Shown: in pieces, positions 23,470 through 34,549 of the stretch
Layout: every line of letters starts with the position of its first letter
Numbering within the stretch: the first letter of the stretch is position 1
Assembly: GCF_000321225.1 (NCBI RefSeq)
Contig: NW_004451410.1
Span: forward strand, 1,138,951 to 1,202,950
Source: Odobenus rosmarus divergens
Lineage: Eukaryota > Chordata > Mammalia > Carnivora > Odobenidae
Reading direction: 5' to 3'
Length of the DNA stretch: 64,000 bases
Notes under the pieces: model-generated
Told to the model about the DNA's origin: nothing
Databases searched by the model: none
The model's input: only the letters and a program-made list of their open reading frames with translations
Made by a program: the position numbers and the translations under genes

Positions 23470-23675
23470 AGTACTATACACATAATTCCAGAACTTGCTT
23501 TTTCCCTCTCGTTCAGTAGATGCGGATCTAATTACTCATCTGAGCGTACGGCATGTAAGAGCGTGAGCACACCACACCATAGTGTGTATTCAGCGCTTCC
23601 CTTACACACGGACATTTAGGTTCTCTTCTTTGCCACAGACAGTGTTTTGTTAAATATTGTTGCGCAGGAAAAATA
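23470..23675 (-). mobile_element. Probable old LINE-1 fragment
   Basis: The antisense text resembles the ORF2 C-terminus/3' UTR region: 'accacaccatagtgtgtatt' followed by 'acggacatttaggttctctt'. It is strongly diverged. Confidence 0.45.
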
Positions 23676-26600
23676 TCTTTGCTTACAACAACATGAATCC
23701 AAGTGGCAGAGGAAAGGAAGGGAGATAGTAAGAAAATACTGATCCATTTAAATATTTTACCAAAGTCAGAAAACACTTATAAGCAGCATTTAACGCATAT
23801 GTGTTGAACGAAAGAATAAATACTGGATTTGTCATCTCAGTATTTTTAAATTATCAAGTAGAGTCTACTTAAATGGTACTACCATTTTTGTAAACCAGAA
23901 CTTGCATCGTAATTCCACTTTGAAAAGGCTTATAAGAGGAAATTATAAATTATGGGGCAAATCTGGTATATTTGTTTGAACTACTTTCTGTATAAATGTT
24001 GCCCAATGACAAATGGACTTTTTGTGTTTGGAAAGGTTTTTTAATAGCCTGGTAAAATTTACATAAATCTTTATTAAGAAGTGTGTGATTTAAATTCACA
24101 GTGTGTCTAAATATTTATTATGTGGTATATTAAAATGCTTTTTGAAACCTTCAGCAGGAAGTTTGCACCTGGCTGTTGATACGTTTAGATGGTAGAGTAG
24201 TAAGTGGCTCATGCGGACCCGCGTGGCAGGTGCTTGCTGTGGTGGTCGGGCCCTCACGCTGTAGTGTATTAGCAGTACTTCCATGAGTCCTGCCGGTGGG
24301 CCCCCACTTCATCCGCTTGGGACTTAGCCAAGATGGACGCTGTCAGGCTCTCAGGCCCCGTCAGGACGGGCAGGGGAACTGGCAGGCTCTGGGGGACTCC
24401 AGCGTGCAAGGCTCCCATGACTTATCATCATTTTAACCCCCAAGCATGTTTTCCAGTTTTACTGAACTTTGCAGAAGCTCATAGCAGTGACTTCAAACAA
24501 AAGCATTTTCTTCCAAATTATTGAAAACCAGAATTAGGTTAGTAATAATAGAAAGGTTAGAAGCAGATATTCCCCATGATGGCAATGGATCATGCATCTT
24601 GGTAGAATTTGACTCTTCCGAAAACCTCTGCAGTTGAACAAGGATGAAGGGAAAAAATCTTAACTTTGTTGTGAATTTGCGGTTTTGCAATTCAGTTTGT
24701 TACAGAAGTGTTAACCTAATTTCATAATAGAAAGGGGGGATATAAATACCTTATTCCATGAGTGGCTTATTCATTAAAATAACCTGTTTTCATTTTAAAT
24801 ACATGGTAGATTCATCGACCAACTCCGTAGAGAAGTTTTTTTTTTTTCTTTTTCTTTGTTTTCCCAAATTGACCCAGTATCTAACTACAGAAGAGGCCCA
24901 CTTTTTGACGGCTCCTAGAAGGTTTGGTGTGTGGCCTGTGTCAGAGCAGTACTTGACACAGAGCACCCGATTCTGCAAGGGGGCGAAGGAGACCCTGCCT
25001 GGTGCCCATAGAGTTGGAAACTTTCTTCCCTAATGTTTGCTATATTTATTTAGCCTATAATTGAATACACAGTCATTTTGCTGTGCTGCAGATTGCCTAC
25101 GTGGGAGTCAGGATGCATATTTAATGCCTGATTTAAAAAGAAAAATAGATGCAGTGACATGTGGGCAATTTTAGGAAAGTGTGTTCCGTGTAAATTCAAA
25201 TAAAAGTCTGGGAGAAACTCGTTTTTCTCTTTCTTAGTGAAGACGTGATGTTTCACAGCAGGAATTGTTGTAGATCCATATTTATTAAGTGATGAGTAGT
25301 TGTTTTTTCTCCTTTGCACTTTTAATGACAAATTCAAATGGCAGCAGAGAAAAGAATCCCTCCTTACTTTGGAGCACACCCCTTCCTTCCCTCCTTTATC
25401 CCTCTTGAATAAAAAGCCCCTAAAAGGCTTTGTCTAAGAGAGAAAAACATGTGGTTTCGTTACTAGAGGAAAGAAAGCCAGCAGAAATGTTCTCTGGATT
25501 TTTGCCCATGAAGCAAGGTGAAAACAGAAGCATTCACATTTAGTGAAATGTGTGTTAATTGGAGAGGATTGGTATCGTGGTTTAAGGGAGCGTAATGTAC
25601 TCCCTCTGTGAGTGGCAAGGCAGGCAGCCCAGCGTATGGTCCACCGGCCCGTGCTCACATTCTTTGCAGGACCACCTGGGACCCGTAAAAGCTCTGATAA
25701 AACTGTTCCTCAAGTGCATATACTCTCCAAAAATAAATTAAGCAAGTGTTCTGTTTGCCTTGTATTTTTGTCTGTGTGTTTCCTTGACTCTTGCCTTTGG
25801 TAATTACAGATAAATGACATGCAGAACATTAAATCGGCCCATTTAGGCTCAGTCCGTCAGCGTATGGAGTACTCTTGGTTTAGCTGGAGTTCTTGAGGAA
25901 ATTTGTTCAGCACTTGAAATTTCTGTTGCCAAAAAGACTTCAGATTGCAGGTCAAATTCTATCAAAGCTTTTATATTTTCTAAGGAAAAGCCTTGAACTT
26001 TAATGTAACTGCTACCAGATGAGTGTGGTGCTCATTTGGGTTGCCTGGTCCCAGCGCAGTTACAGTGTACCGAGGGGAACAAAGCAAGCTTGATAATCAG
26101 CATGTTCACCTCATGTTTCCCCCTATCTGGGTTTCTAAAGTTTTATGTTTTCTAAAGAAAGTAGGTACAGTCTTTACTTTAGGATTTAAGGGAATTAAGA
26201 AATGAAAGTGTTCGTGTATCGGTTGAGTGCCTGGTCACCGACTTGACTTTTCTGGGACTCAGTGCCCCAGATCCTTACGCTCTTTCCGTGCTTCTGACGT
26301 TCTCAGACGGTCCCTCATCCCTTTTCCCAGCTGCTGGCTGACACTGCACACCCCCGTTTTAATTCCTTCGGCGGAAGTCATTTCTCCCACCTTCTTGAAG
26401 ATCAAGCCATCTTCTTGCTTTCTTGTCCTTTTATCTTCCTCCAAGTAACTCTGAGTTTGCTTTTAATAAAGATGCACACAACTGCACATTCTTAACCAAA
26501 TCAGGGCTTTTCTTTCCAGATAAATGATTCCTCTAATCTTGCCACTTATCCTCTTAAGTAGATTCTTTTTCTTTTGGCCATTTTTAAACCATCAACCAAA

Positions 26601-28949
26601 ATAAAATATGTGATAAATGAAGTTTAATGTGTTGAGGGTAAGGGACATGAGTTACTTTGTCTCCATTAATCTTTTCCATTGACATTTCAAGTACTTTTAC
26701 TTGTTTTTTTTTTTAATCTAAGCTGAGCATAAAACTTAAAGATAATTTATCCTTATTGCTGTTTTTTCTTCCTTTAGGACTTGTAAGAATTGAACAGTAC
26801 TGTGCAAATGAACAGGGTGTCAGTTTGTGGGTGTTAGGCTCCAGCAATAGTAGGTGCTCCACACCAGTGAGGTGGAAATTTCATAGTAACTTAAGAAACA
26901 GACCTCCTGTTACCTGGTTTCGACAACTGAGACAAACATTCTAAAGTGGAAGTTGATGGATCCTGAATAGATTGTTTTAATCGAAACACAAGATTTTGTT
27001 TCCTTCCCCTATAATATTCTATGAGTGAGCTCATTTGGGAGAGAATACTAATGTTGCCCTTTTGCTTTCGCTGTTATTCAGAATAATGTGAAAGGGATAC
27101 AGCTTCTAGAATATTTCTATGTGACCTGAAGAACTGCTAAGGAATAGACTTTTAAAGTAGAAAATGTAAGGCAATAAATATTTTAGCTGAAAAATCAATA
27201 AAGAAATGGAGGTAACAGTTATTAGTAATTCAATTAAGTCTGTATCATGTGTAAACTTACCTTCAGCAGCCAGGTATAGAGGCTTCTACTTACTGAAATG
27301 GAACACTCATATACTGTTTGAAAACAAGGTGACATATAATGAGCAATAAAACAATGAATTTTAGATCTCCAATCTGGTTCTGAATAAATGAGATGTGCTC
27401 CAGTTCAGGGAAAGAAAACAACTTAGAGTTGTCTAAAGAATTATATGAAGGTAATGGAGAGTTTATATATATGTTCTTTATTGATCATTCACAGAACTTC
27501 AGGTTTTCTAGCTAGATGGAGAGCTGAATTATTTGCCCATCCCTAGTGACTGACAACAGGTAATGGAAAGGCTTTTACCATGATATAACAGCACAGAATA
27601 TTTCCTAATTTACACTGTCGTCCTCATCAAAAGTACCCCAGCAAAAAACACTAGATTTATCACTTCAATTACTGGAATTTCACATTTCGTTTAGGGAAAC
27701 ATGTTTCTATAATGTGACAGGCTTTACAGATCCTGAACTTCTTCAGACATTGCAGCAATCAGGGTAATCAGAGAAAGAGAGAAATGAAAACAGTTGTTAG
27801 AGTTTTATAACTTTTAATGGTGTCTACTGGCAAGAAATAAAACAGACCATCGACTGATAGTCTTGGCTATCCTGTGTGTATTTTAAAAAGCTTTTTTTTT
27901 TAATCAGTTAAAAAAAAACTTTTTAATCTAAAAATGGACAGGAACTACATTTAAATCATTGTAATATTATAACTTTAAGTGGATTTTTTTGGTATTATGG
28001 TTTTGAGTAGTGCCAGAAATCTCATATAAGGACAAATACTAGAAGCCACGTATTTATGAACATTAAAATGGTGAATTTTTATTCACTTCAGCATACAGAA
28101 CTGGAGATCTGTGAGTCAAAAACTTCTGTCCTTTCCTGGTCCACCTTGGATAGCTACAATCTTCGTTTTCTCATTTCCTTATTTGGAACTAATTTCTAAA
28201 TTCTTAAATTAGGTAATTAAAATACATGGTAACAAGTACATGTCATTTTAAACTCAAGCACCATGTAGTTTCAACTTAGTTCAGTATGGAGAATCATCAC
28301 AATTTTTATTACTACTTGTGTTGTTAACATCACTCCTGCTGTGATAGGACTTGCGATAGGGTACATTTCTGATGCAGGGTGTCACTGCACTAGTGCAGTA
28401 TTGAGCTGAGCAAGCTACCTGGACTCTGACTCCTGTTTGGAATGATTGTTCTTTCGTGGCAGGTGAGATTCAGTGGCATGGTAAAATTAGTAATGTACTG
28501 TGTTAACTTCCAGCCTGTCCCACCAAAGATACGGAATTTAGGTTAAGAATACTGTTAGTAATTAAGGTTCAGCCAAATCTGTTATAATTGTAATTTCCAT
28601 CCTATGAGTTTTCCCTTTGTCTAGTTATTAGATTTTGCTCTTCTGTTTCTGATTTTCTGCCCTACAGTGACATCAGCTTTATTTCATCCTGACATCCTTT
28701 AGCTAGTGCCCCTACTCCTAATTCCTCTATATTTCATCAGAGCACATCAGAAGAGCTGAAAACAGAAAAGAAGCAGTGTATTTGTAGCCACAGTTGCCCT
28801 GGAGGCCAAGTAGAAGGATTTTATTGTAGCTTACCCATTAGTTCCTCAGGTCCCAGGCAAAGCAACTGGAACATTTTTACCACCTGAAGACTTGGCCAAC
28901 TCGGCATAAAACTGAGATATAAAACTGAGTGGTGGAATTCATTCCTTTT
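23676..28949. other. Long repeat-poor AT-rich interval, no gene proven
   Basis: More than 5 kb with no confidently recognised repeat. T and A runs occur (24837-24848, 27891-27901). A splice-acceptor-like 'cttcctttag' at 26768-26777 precedes a 54-codon open frame, with AATAAA at 27173-27178; this is a weak last-exon candidate discussed in the findings. Confidence 0.4.
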
Positions 28950-29075
28950 TTTTTTCTTTCCACAAGTATTTATAGAGCATCTACTATGTTTCAGGTATAG
29001 AAGAGAAAATGCATGCACCCTTAGATCTGAGATCTTGGTAAATATGTAAGTAACCATTACTGTTACTAATTAAGA
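28950..29075 (-). mobile_element. Short LINE-2 3' end fragment
   Basis: 'cacaagtatttatagagcat' then 'ctactatgtttcaggtatag' is the antisense L2 terminus. A T run (28946-28955) precedes it. Confidence 0.55.
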
Positions 29076-29439
29076 TAAACAGTAACAAGCATTTTGAAGG
29101 ACACTGCAGTTCACAGAGTACTTTTCATTTGCGGTACTCACTCAGTTAAGTGGATATAATCGCTAAGCCCAGGTTTTCTACACCTGCTAGAGGGATACTT
29201 TGTAACCTTAGAGGAGGTTAATTGCTCAGGTTTTAAGGGTTAATGATTCATGTACTATGTGTCAACTTAAGGGAAGTTTGAACTTTTTTTCCCAACTCCT
29301 ACATGACCCTCCTTTGCAGAAGGGTTAGAGATCCATTTATTTGGGGAGGGGGCGGGGCAAGATGTCAGAGCTGAAGTTTGCCCTGTTCTGTGTGGAGCAG
29401 CCAAGACGCGAGTACCGTTCAGCAGCCACCCAGTGCCCG

Positions 29440-30570
29440 CCGTTCCTCGAGGTAACTTAGTGGTGATCGGCGAAATCCGGTTGGTGCGTAATACTTGACT
29501 TTTGCCGAACTGACTGGTAGCTCCACATCCAGGCCGTCAGCAGATGCTCATGGCTACTCCCCCGGCATCTCTCTGCAGGCAGGTCACTGTCCCCTCCCCC
29601 ACTGCTTGCTCTGGTCCCTGCAGCCACCATCTGTCACCAGTAGCCTCCTCGCTGCTCTTCCTGCTGCCGCCCCTGCTCTGCTGCTGTCGGTTTTCAGGAC
29701 TGCAGGCAGAGGAACCCTTCCGAAACAGCACTGCCCAGAAGAGTGCTCTGTGACCAAGGAAATGTTCTAGCTCTCTGATGTTCAGGAGTAGCCACTCACC
29801 ACATGTGGCTGTTGGGCACATGAAATGTGGCTAGTGCAATGAGGACCTGAATTTTCAATTTTCTTTCATTTTAGTTCATTTAAATGTTAATTAACGTAAC
29901 CACAAGTGGCTAGTGGCTATCATATTTGACAGTGCAGTTCTGAAACATCAGTCAGTGCATGTTCCTTTGCTCCTCAGAACCCTTCGTGGCTTACCATCTC
30001 ACTCACAATAAAAGCCAAAATTTTCACACTACCTAACATGGCTCCCAAGCTTCATCTGGATATTTTTTCCCCTTATTACTCTGCTCCAGCCACACTGGCC
30101 TCTTCACTGTTTCTCAGACATAACAAGCATGCTCTGACCTCAGGGCCTTTGCACTTACTGTTCCTCCTGTAGTCAGGAATGTGGTCTGCCCCCTCTTCTA
30201 CTTTCAGTCTTTGCCGATGTCAGCTTTCCATCAAGGCCTTTTCTGGCTGCCCTATTTAAAACTGAACCTTCCCTTACCCCTCCATCCCCATCATGTTCCA
30301 CATGTTGCCATTCTTCAGGGTGCTTAATCAGAGATTGGTACGTAATACTTCATCAGATCTCTGTTCTGACTGTCAGCAAATGCTCTTGGCTAATCTTCAA
30401 AATATATCTGAAAGCGTCTGGAACACTTTTGTTTTACTTATTTTAATTTGTATTATTTTCTGCTTCCTCTAGAGTAGAAGCCCCATAAGGACAGGGTTAT
30501 TCACTGCTGCATTCCCCACCTCCCAGATAAGTATCTGGTACATCATATATGTTTAGCACTTTTGATGATT
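29440..30570 (+). mobile_element. LINE-2 3' region, interrupted by a hAT element
   Basis: Sense L2 text appears in two parts. 29630-29765 ('ctgctcttcctgctgccgcc' onward) joins logically to 29946-30570 ('ctcctcagaacccttcgtgg', 'ctccagccacactggcctct', 'cagggcctttgcacttactg', then 'agaagccccataaggacagg' and the terminal 'agtatctggtacatcat'). A DNA transposon fills the gap. A module near 30335-30392 does not fit the L2 consensus and recurs near 29481-29556. The left boundary is uncertain. Confidence 0.75.
29768..29942. mobile_element. Short hAT-Charlie-type DNA transposon
   Basis: The ends are mutually inverted: 'agtagccactcaccacatgt' near 29789 and its counterpart 'caagtggctagtggctatca' near 29903, with an AT-rich centre and a 'gacagtgcag' right terminus. 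This is the pattern of non-autonomous mammalian Charlie elements carrying the 'gccacatgtggct' motif. It is nested in the L2. The exact family name is uncertain. Confidence 0.65.
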
Positions 30571-31169
30571 AAATGAACAGGTGAAGATATAGCAGTATGA
30601 ATCATCTAGCAAAAGGTCCGCTAAAGCAAAGTGTCATTAGATTCAAAGAGAATTGCTGTAAGCACAACTGAGGTGGAGCATTTAATCCGTAGCAGTCTAT
30701 GATAACTCAAGAAGAAGAAAAATCAAGTGTAGCATTTGAACAATATAATTAATAAGATGAAATTAATAAATACATTTAATTTGGCATCATTAAACATATG
30801 TGATCAACATTCCATGAAAAATGTATGGAACTTATAATTAGCTTTTTAAAGGAAATTTTAGTACATTTAAAAAAACAAGGAATTACCAAGTCTCATTCTC
30901 TGATTGTAATATGATAAATAGAAGTTTAAGCAGGAAAAACAATCACCTGTAAATATTAAAATACTTTATAATATGGGGGAAAAAACAAGTAAATTAAGAA
31001 TATAGAAGTTGACCAGTTGAATTCAGAAATGAATGCAGTCTTAAATGCTTTTATAAATGTTTTCACTTGTTCATTGAATTCATTCATGTGTTGAATTTCA
31101 TTCAAAATGAATTTCATTATTCGTTATTTCATTTATTTCATTTCATTCACTCATTCAGAAAGGTAAACT
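30571..31169. other. AT-rich sequence, possibly old L1
   Basis: A low-complexity ATTCA-rich patch at about 31070-31160. The remainder may be the 5' part of the old L1 that follows, too decayed to assign. Confidence 0.35.
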
Positions 31170-33650
31170 GAATTATTTAGGACAATCCAAAAATGTCAGC
31201 AAAAAAGGAGTAATAAAGTAATTCAGTTAAAGCAGTAATAAGTGACTTAGAAAACAGAGAAACAAAAATTAATAAATTCAAGATATTTCAGGTAGAAATT
31301 AGGCAAATCTAGCAAATCAAGAAAAAATTCAAAATGAAAAATTTATAATTGATAAAAAGACAATGCTTCAAATAAAATAAGCTGTATAATAATGTAAGGT
31401 TGACAAGTTTTGAAAATGTCAAAAGATGGTGCAAGAATAAATTGAGACCTTTTTCTTTTTTTAATGTTCTAGAAAGTTTGATGACATGGGAATTGCAGGT
31501 TTTGCGAGTCTGAAAACTTCAAGAGTACATTTTTTGAGCCCACAGTCTTCCACAAAACACTCATATATAATAATTTCTGAACACCACCCCTCCCTTCTCA
31601 CTTACCAGTCTCAGAAACCTCTTAGAATAGAAACATAAGGTCTTCAGTAAAATGTAGTAAATAGAGTGATCTGTCCGCGCACATTTAGGAGTCTGTAGCA
31701 TATTAGAAAATCCCTCAGCTATATCAGTAGGTTTAATTAGAAAGTCAACTGATGATCTTAAAGACTAAAAGGATAAAGGATTAAAGAAGCATTTGATATA
31801 AAACCATTTTGTAATGAGTAAAAATGGAACAAAATGAATAGATGGGGTTGCATATTTTCCTTATCCAATAAAAAAATTTTGGGAAGCTTACACAAAATAT
31901 ATAAATGGTACAAAATACATAAAATAAAATCCAATAATATAAAATAAAGGTGAAGTTTTTGTAAAGATAAGGAACCTAGCCAGGGATGAGAAACTGAGTT
32001 CCTATACTTAGGACTGACAGCCAACATGTCTCAGAACTGTGTGGTGTGAAACCTTCCCCTCGAAATCAAGGGCAAAACAAGATTGCATGTGACCACTGTT
32101 ATTATTTTAAATAGCTCTGGAAGTTCTGGTTAATAAAAAATAAAATTAAAACCAAAGTAAGTAGTTACAGAAAGAGGAGAGTTATTCTTTTGCTCATAAA
32201 TTGTTCTCTGCCTAGAAAGTTTTGTGAGAATTTTAGAACTATGAAATTAATGGCTCCATAAAATGGCTGAATACAGTAATAACATACAAAAATGAAGAAC
32301 CATCCTATATCATAGCTATAACCAGTTAGAAAAATACTAGAGAGATAATCCCATTCACAGTTCTAACAACAACAAAATCAAGAACACTGTCCATGCCCAT
32401 TTCAGAAGGTTAATTTCTATATTTGAAAAACAGTTTTTATTGATAAGTATAGAAGATGAATTAGCGAAATGTTTTGTATTTCCACAATGGGAAGACAAGC
32501 ATTCTTCCTCTCTAATTTGTAGTTGTAATTCTTATAAACCCTGAGCAGAAAAACTAGAGTTAGAAGATTTACGAAGTTACAGTAATGAAAACAGTGCACC
32601 AGGGATGGAGGCTAGCAGGACTGTCATTACTGAGGTTTCCCTGTGTCCCAGACACTGAGCCCAGAGGTTTGACATATTTCATCTCATTTAATCCTAGTAC
32701 CAGCAGCCAAAGGAGATTAGAGGCCATCTATCCCCTCCTAAGATGAGAAAACCAAGCCTTGTCTGAGATCTACTGAATGACAAAGCCAGGACTCCAAACG
32801 CAGTACCTCTGACTTCAAAGCTCTAAGAAGGTGTAACAAAGCAAGAGACCAAATAAATAAATCAACACCAGTCTTTGACATGTAATCAGTTAACATATAT
32901 GCATGTATGTATGTGAATGTATATATTCTTAAAGAGGACTCACAAATCAATGGAGAAGGGATGTATTATTTAATATTTAATAAATTGTGCGAGACTTAGG
33001 ATAGCAAATAATTTATAGAGTTTTATTGGACACAGTTCCCAAAGATAAATGTTAATTAAAGAGTTAAATACAAAAATACAGTATAATAGTTTACAGAAAT
33101 AGAATTGAACAGGTATCCAAATCCCGATGAGAAAACTTTCCGAGAATTTTAACAAATAAAAGAAAACAGAGGAACAGATTGATAGATTTAGCTATATGAT
33201 AAGCTAAATTTTATATGTCCAAAGTTCCCTGAATAAAAAGGCAACCAGAACACTGAGAAAATATCTTTCATCAAATAATACATTAACATTTTATATCTTT
33301 TTATATAAAGAGCTCATGGAAATCAACAGGGAAAACACTGCAAACAATAAATAGATAGCTAGAAAAGATGACAGAGCAATCATAAAACAGAAAATACAAC
33401 TTATAAACAAACATCTGGAGAGGTGTTCGTCCTAGTAATTAAAGAAATGCAAACTTCATTTTTAAAGGAAAACAGCAATTATATACTTTCTATCAAATTA
33501 GCAAAAGAAAAACACAAAGAGTTTGACATAATGTGCATCTACTGCAGCTAATAGTTTTAATTGGCATTGACTTTTTGGGAAATAGCCTGATGGTGTGAAA
33601 CAAGTACCTCCAAAATTGTCTTACCCTTTGATGTAAGAAAGAGAGAGGAG
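31170..33650 (+). mobile_element. Very old LINE-1 ORF2, interrupted by a MIR
   Basis: ORF2 landmarks occur in order on the plus strand: 'gacttagaaaacagagaaac' (about 31243), 'ccctcgaaatcaagggcaaa' (about 32056), 'agagataatcccattcacag' (about 32341), 'agaaatgcaaacttcat' (about 33444) and a C-terminal segment to about 33650. A MIR is inserted at 32595-32835. Stops are frequent and no ORF2 function remains. Confidence 0.7.
32595..32835 (-). mobile_element. MIR SINE inside the old L1
   Basis: Antisense MIR words: 'ttgacatatttcatctcatt', 'taatcctagtaccagcag', 'cctcctaagatgagaaaacc' and 'acaaagccaggactccaaac'. It is nested in the L1. Confidence 0.8.
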
Positions 33651-33754
33651 AAAAGAGAGAACTACTTCACCAGTGCTATTTAGGAAAGGTAGCCTGGGGG
33701 TCCTGGGTGGGGAGAAATGCACTGACTTTGGGTAGCAAGAAGCCATAGATAGAG

Positions 33755-33886
33755 AGGGGCGTGGAGTAGTTTGGAGTACTGCCCTGGGGTCAGGCGGACC
33801 AGGTTTAAACTCTGCAGTTGTCTTTCAGTAGCTGCATGGCCTAGGGCAAGAGCCTGTCCTCCAGACTTGAATTTCCTTGGGTGTTT
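33755..33886 (+). mobile_element. MIR SINE 5' half, ending at a G run
   Basis: Sense MIR 5' text: 'gtggagtagtttggagtact', 'ccaggtttaaactctgcagt' (the decayed B box) and 'gctgcatggcctagggcaag'. It stops abruptly at the G homopolymer. Confidence 0.7.
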
Positions 33887-33907
33887 GGGGGGGGGGGGGG
33901 GGGGGGG
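33887..33907 (+). repeat. 21-base uninterrupted G run
   Basis: Twenty-one consecutive G residues, then 'tgcggaggtgg'. It can fold as a G-quadruplex. Its length may also reflect a sequencing or assembly artefact. Confidence 0.95.
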
Positions 33908-34488
33908 TGCGGAGGTGGAATACTAGAATGTGCTGCATGAGAGTTTATGAGTAAAATCGTGCATGCGAAAGTTACCATTTAGCATACGTCATCTACTAAG
34001 CCTTGAATTATTAACTATTAGTTTATCATTAATTATAATAATTAACAGATATTAATTATGATTAACGGATAGAATTATATTTTAATTATAATTAATAATA
34101 TGTAATCAATAATGTATCGCATATAAGTAGAATGAATAATTAATAGTAGCAAATTTTAATAACCCCTGTCTAAGTAATTGAGGGAATCAAGCAGCCAAGT
34201 AAAGTAACTGAATTCTTGGGGTTCAGCTCATTGGAGCTGCCTCGGATTTTAGCTGCTGACAGCTGACCACCTGCTCCTGCCTCACCTCCTTCCTCCCAGA
34301 CCAACGAGAAGTGGACTTCTTTGGGCTAATACCACTTGTGGTTTGAGAGCCTTATGGGGGGAGGAAGGCTGCAAGGTGCTCACGCTGTGGAGTCTAGGTA
34401 TGAAATGCCTGCCCCTCTGGCTATCCCATCGCCTACTGGAATGCAAGTCGTGGTGGTATAGAGTAATTCATCCCATTCTCCACATTAA
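33908..34488. other. AT-rich spacer
   Basis: 33980-34150 is dominated by self-complementary ATTAAT/AATTAT words. No gene or named repeat seen. Confidence 0.4.
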
Positions 34489-34490
34489 AT

Positions 34491-34504
34491 AGAACCTGCT
34501 TTCA
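34491..34504. repeat. Left TSD of the U2 fragment
   Basis: 'agaacctgctttca', identical to 34536-34549. Confidence 0.93.
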
Positions 34505-34535
34505 CTTGATCTTAGCCAAAAGGCCAAGAAGCGAT
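34505..34535 (-). pseudogene. Truncated U2 snRNA retropseudogene (5' 31-33 nt)
   Basis: Read on the minus strand, 34535-34505 matches the first 31 nt of U2 snRNA with a single C-to-T difference at nucleotide 10 (a CpG site); two more bases match if the overlap with the direct repeat is counted. It stops just before the branch-point-recognition segment of U2. It is bounded on both sides by the perfect 14-bp repeat 'agaacctgctttca'. The fragment is far too short to function. It is interpreted as a reverse-transcribed piece of U2 inserted by L1 machinery. There is no A-tail. Confidence 0.9.
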
Positions 34536-34549
34536 AGAACCTGCTTTCA
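34536..34549. repeat. Right TSD of the U2 fragment
   Basis: 'agaacctgctttca'. In minus orientation the junction reads 'attt|gaaag', one base from the L1 endonuclease preference. Confidence 0.93.

Noticed and set aside
28384..28399. Perfect 16-bp palindrome 'actgcactagtgcagt'
   Set aside because: About one such palindrome is expected by chance in 64 kb, and nothing around it suggests function.
29495..29770. Overlapping open frames on both strands
   Set aside because: They lie in L2 sequence and the edge of a DNA transposon; the CT-rich composition explains the open frames.
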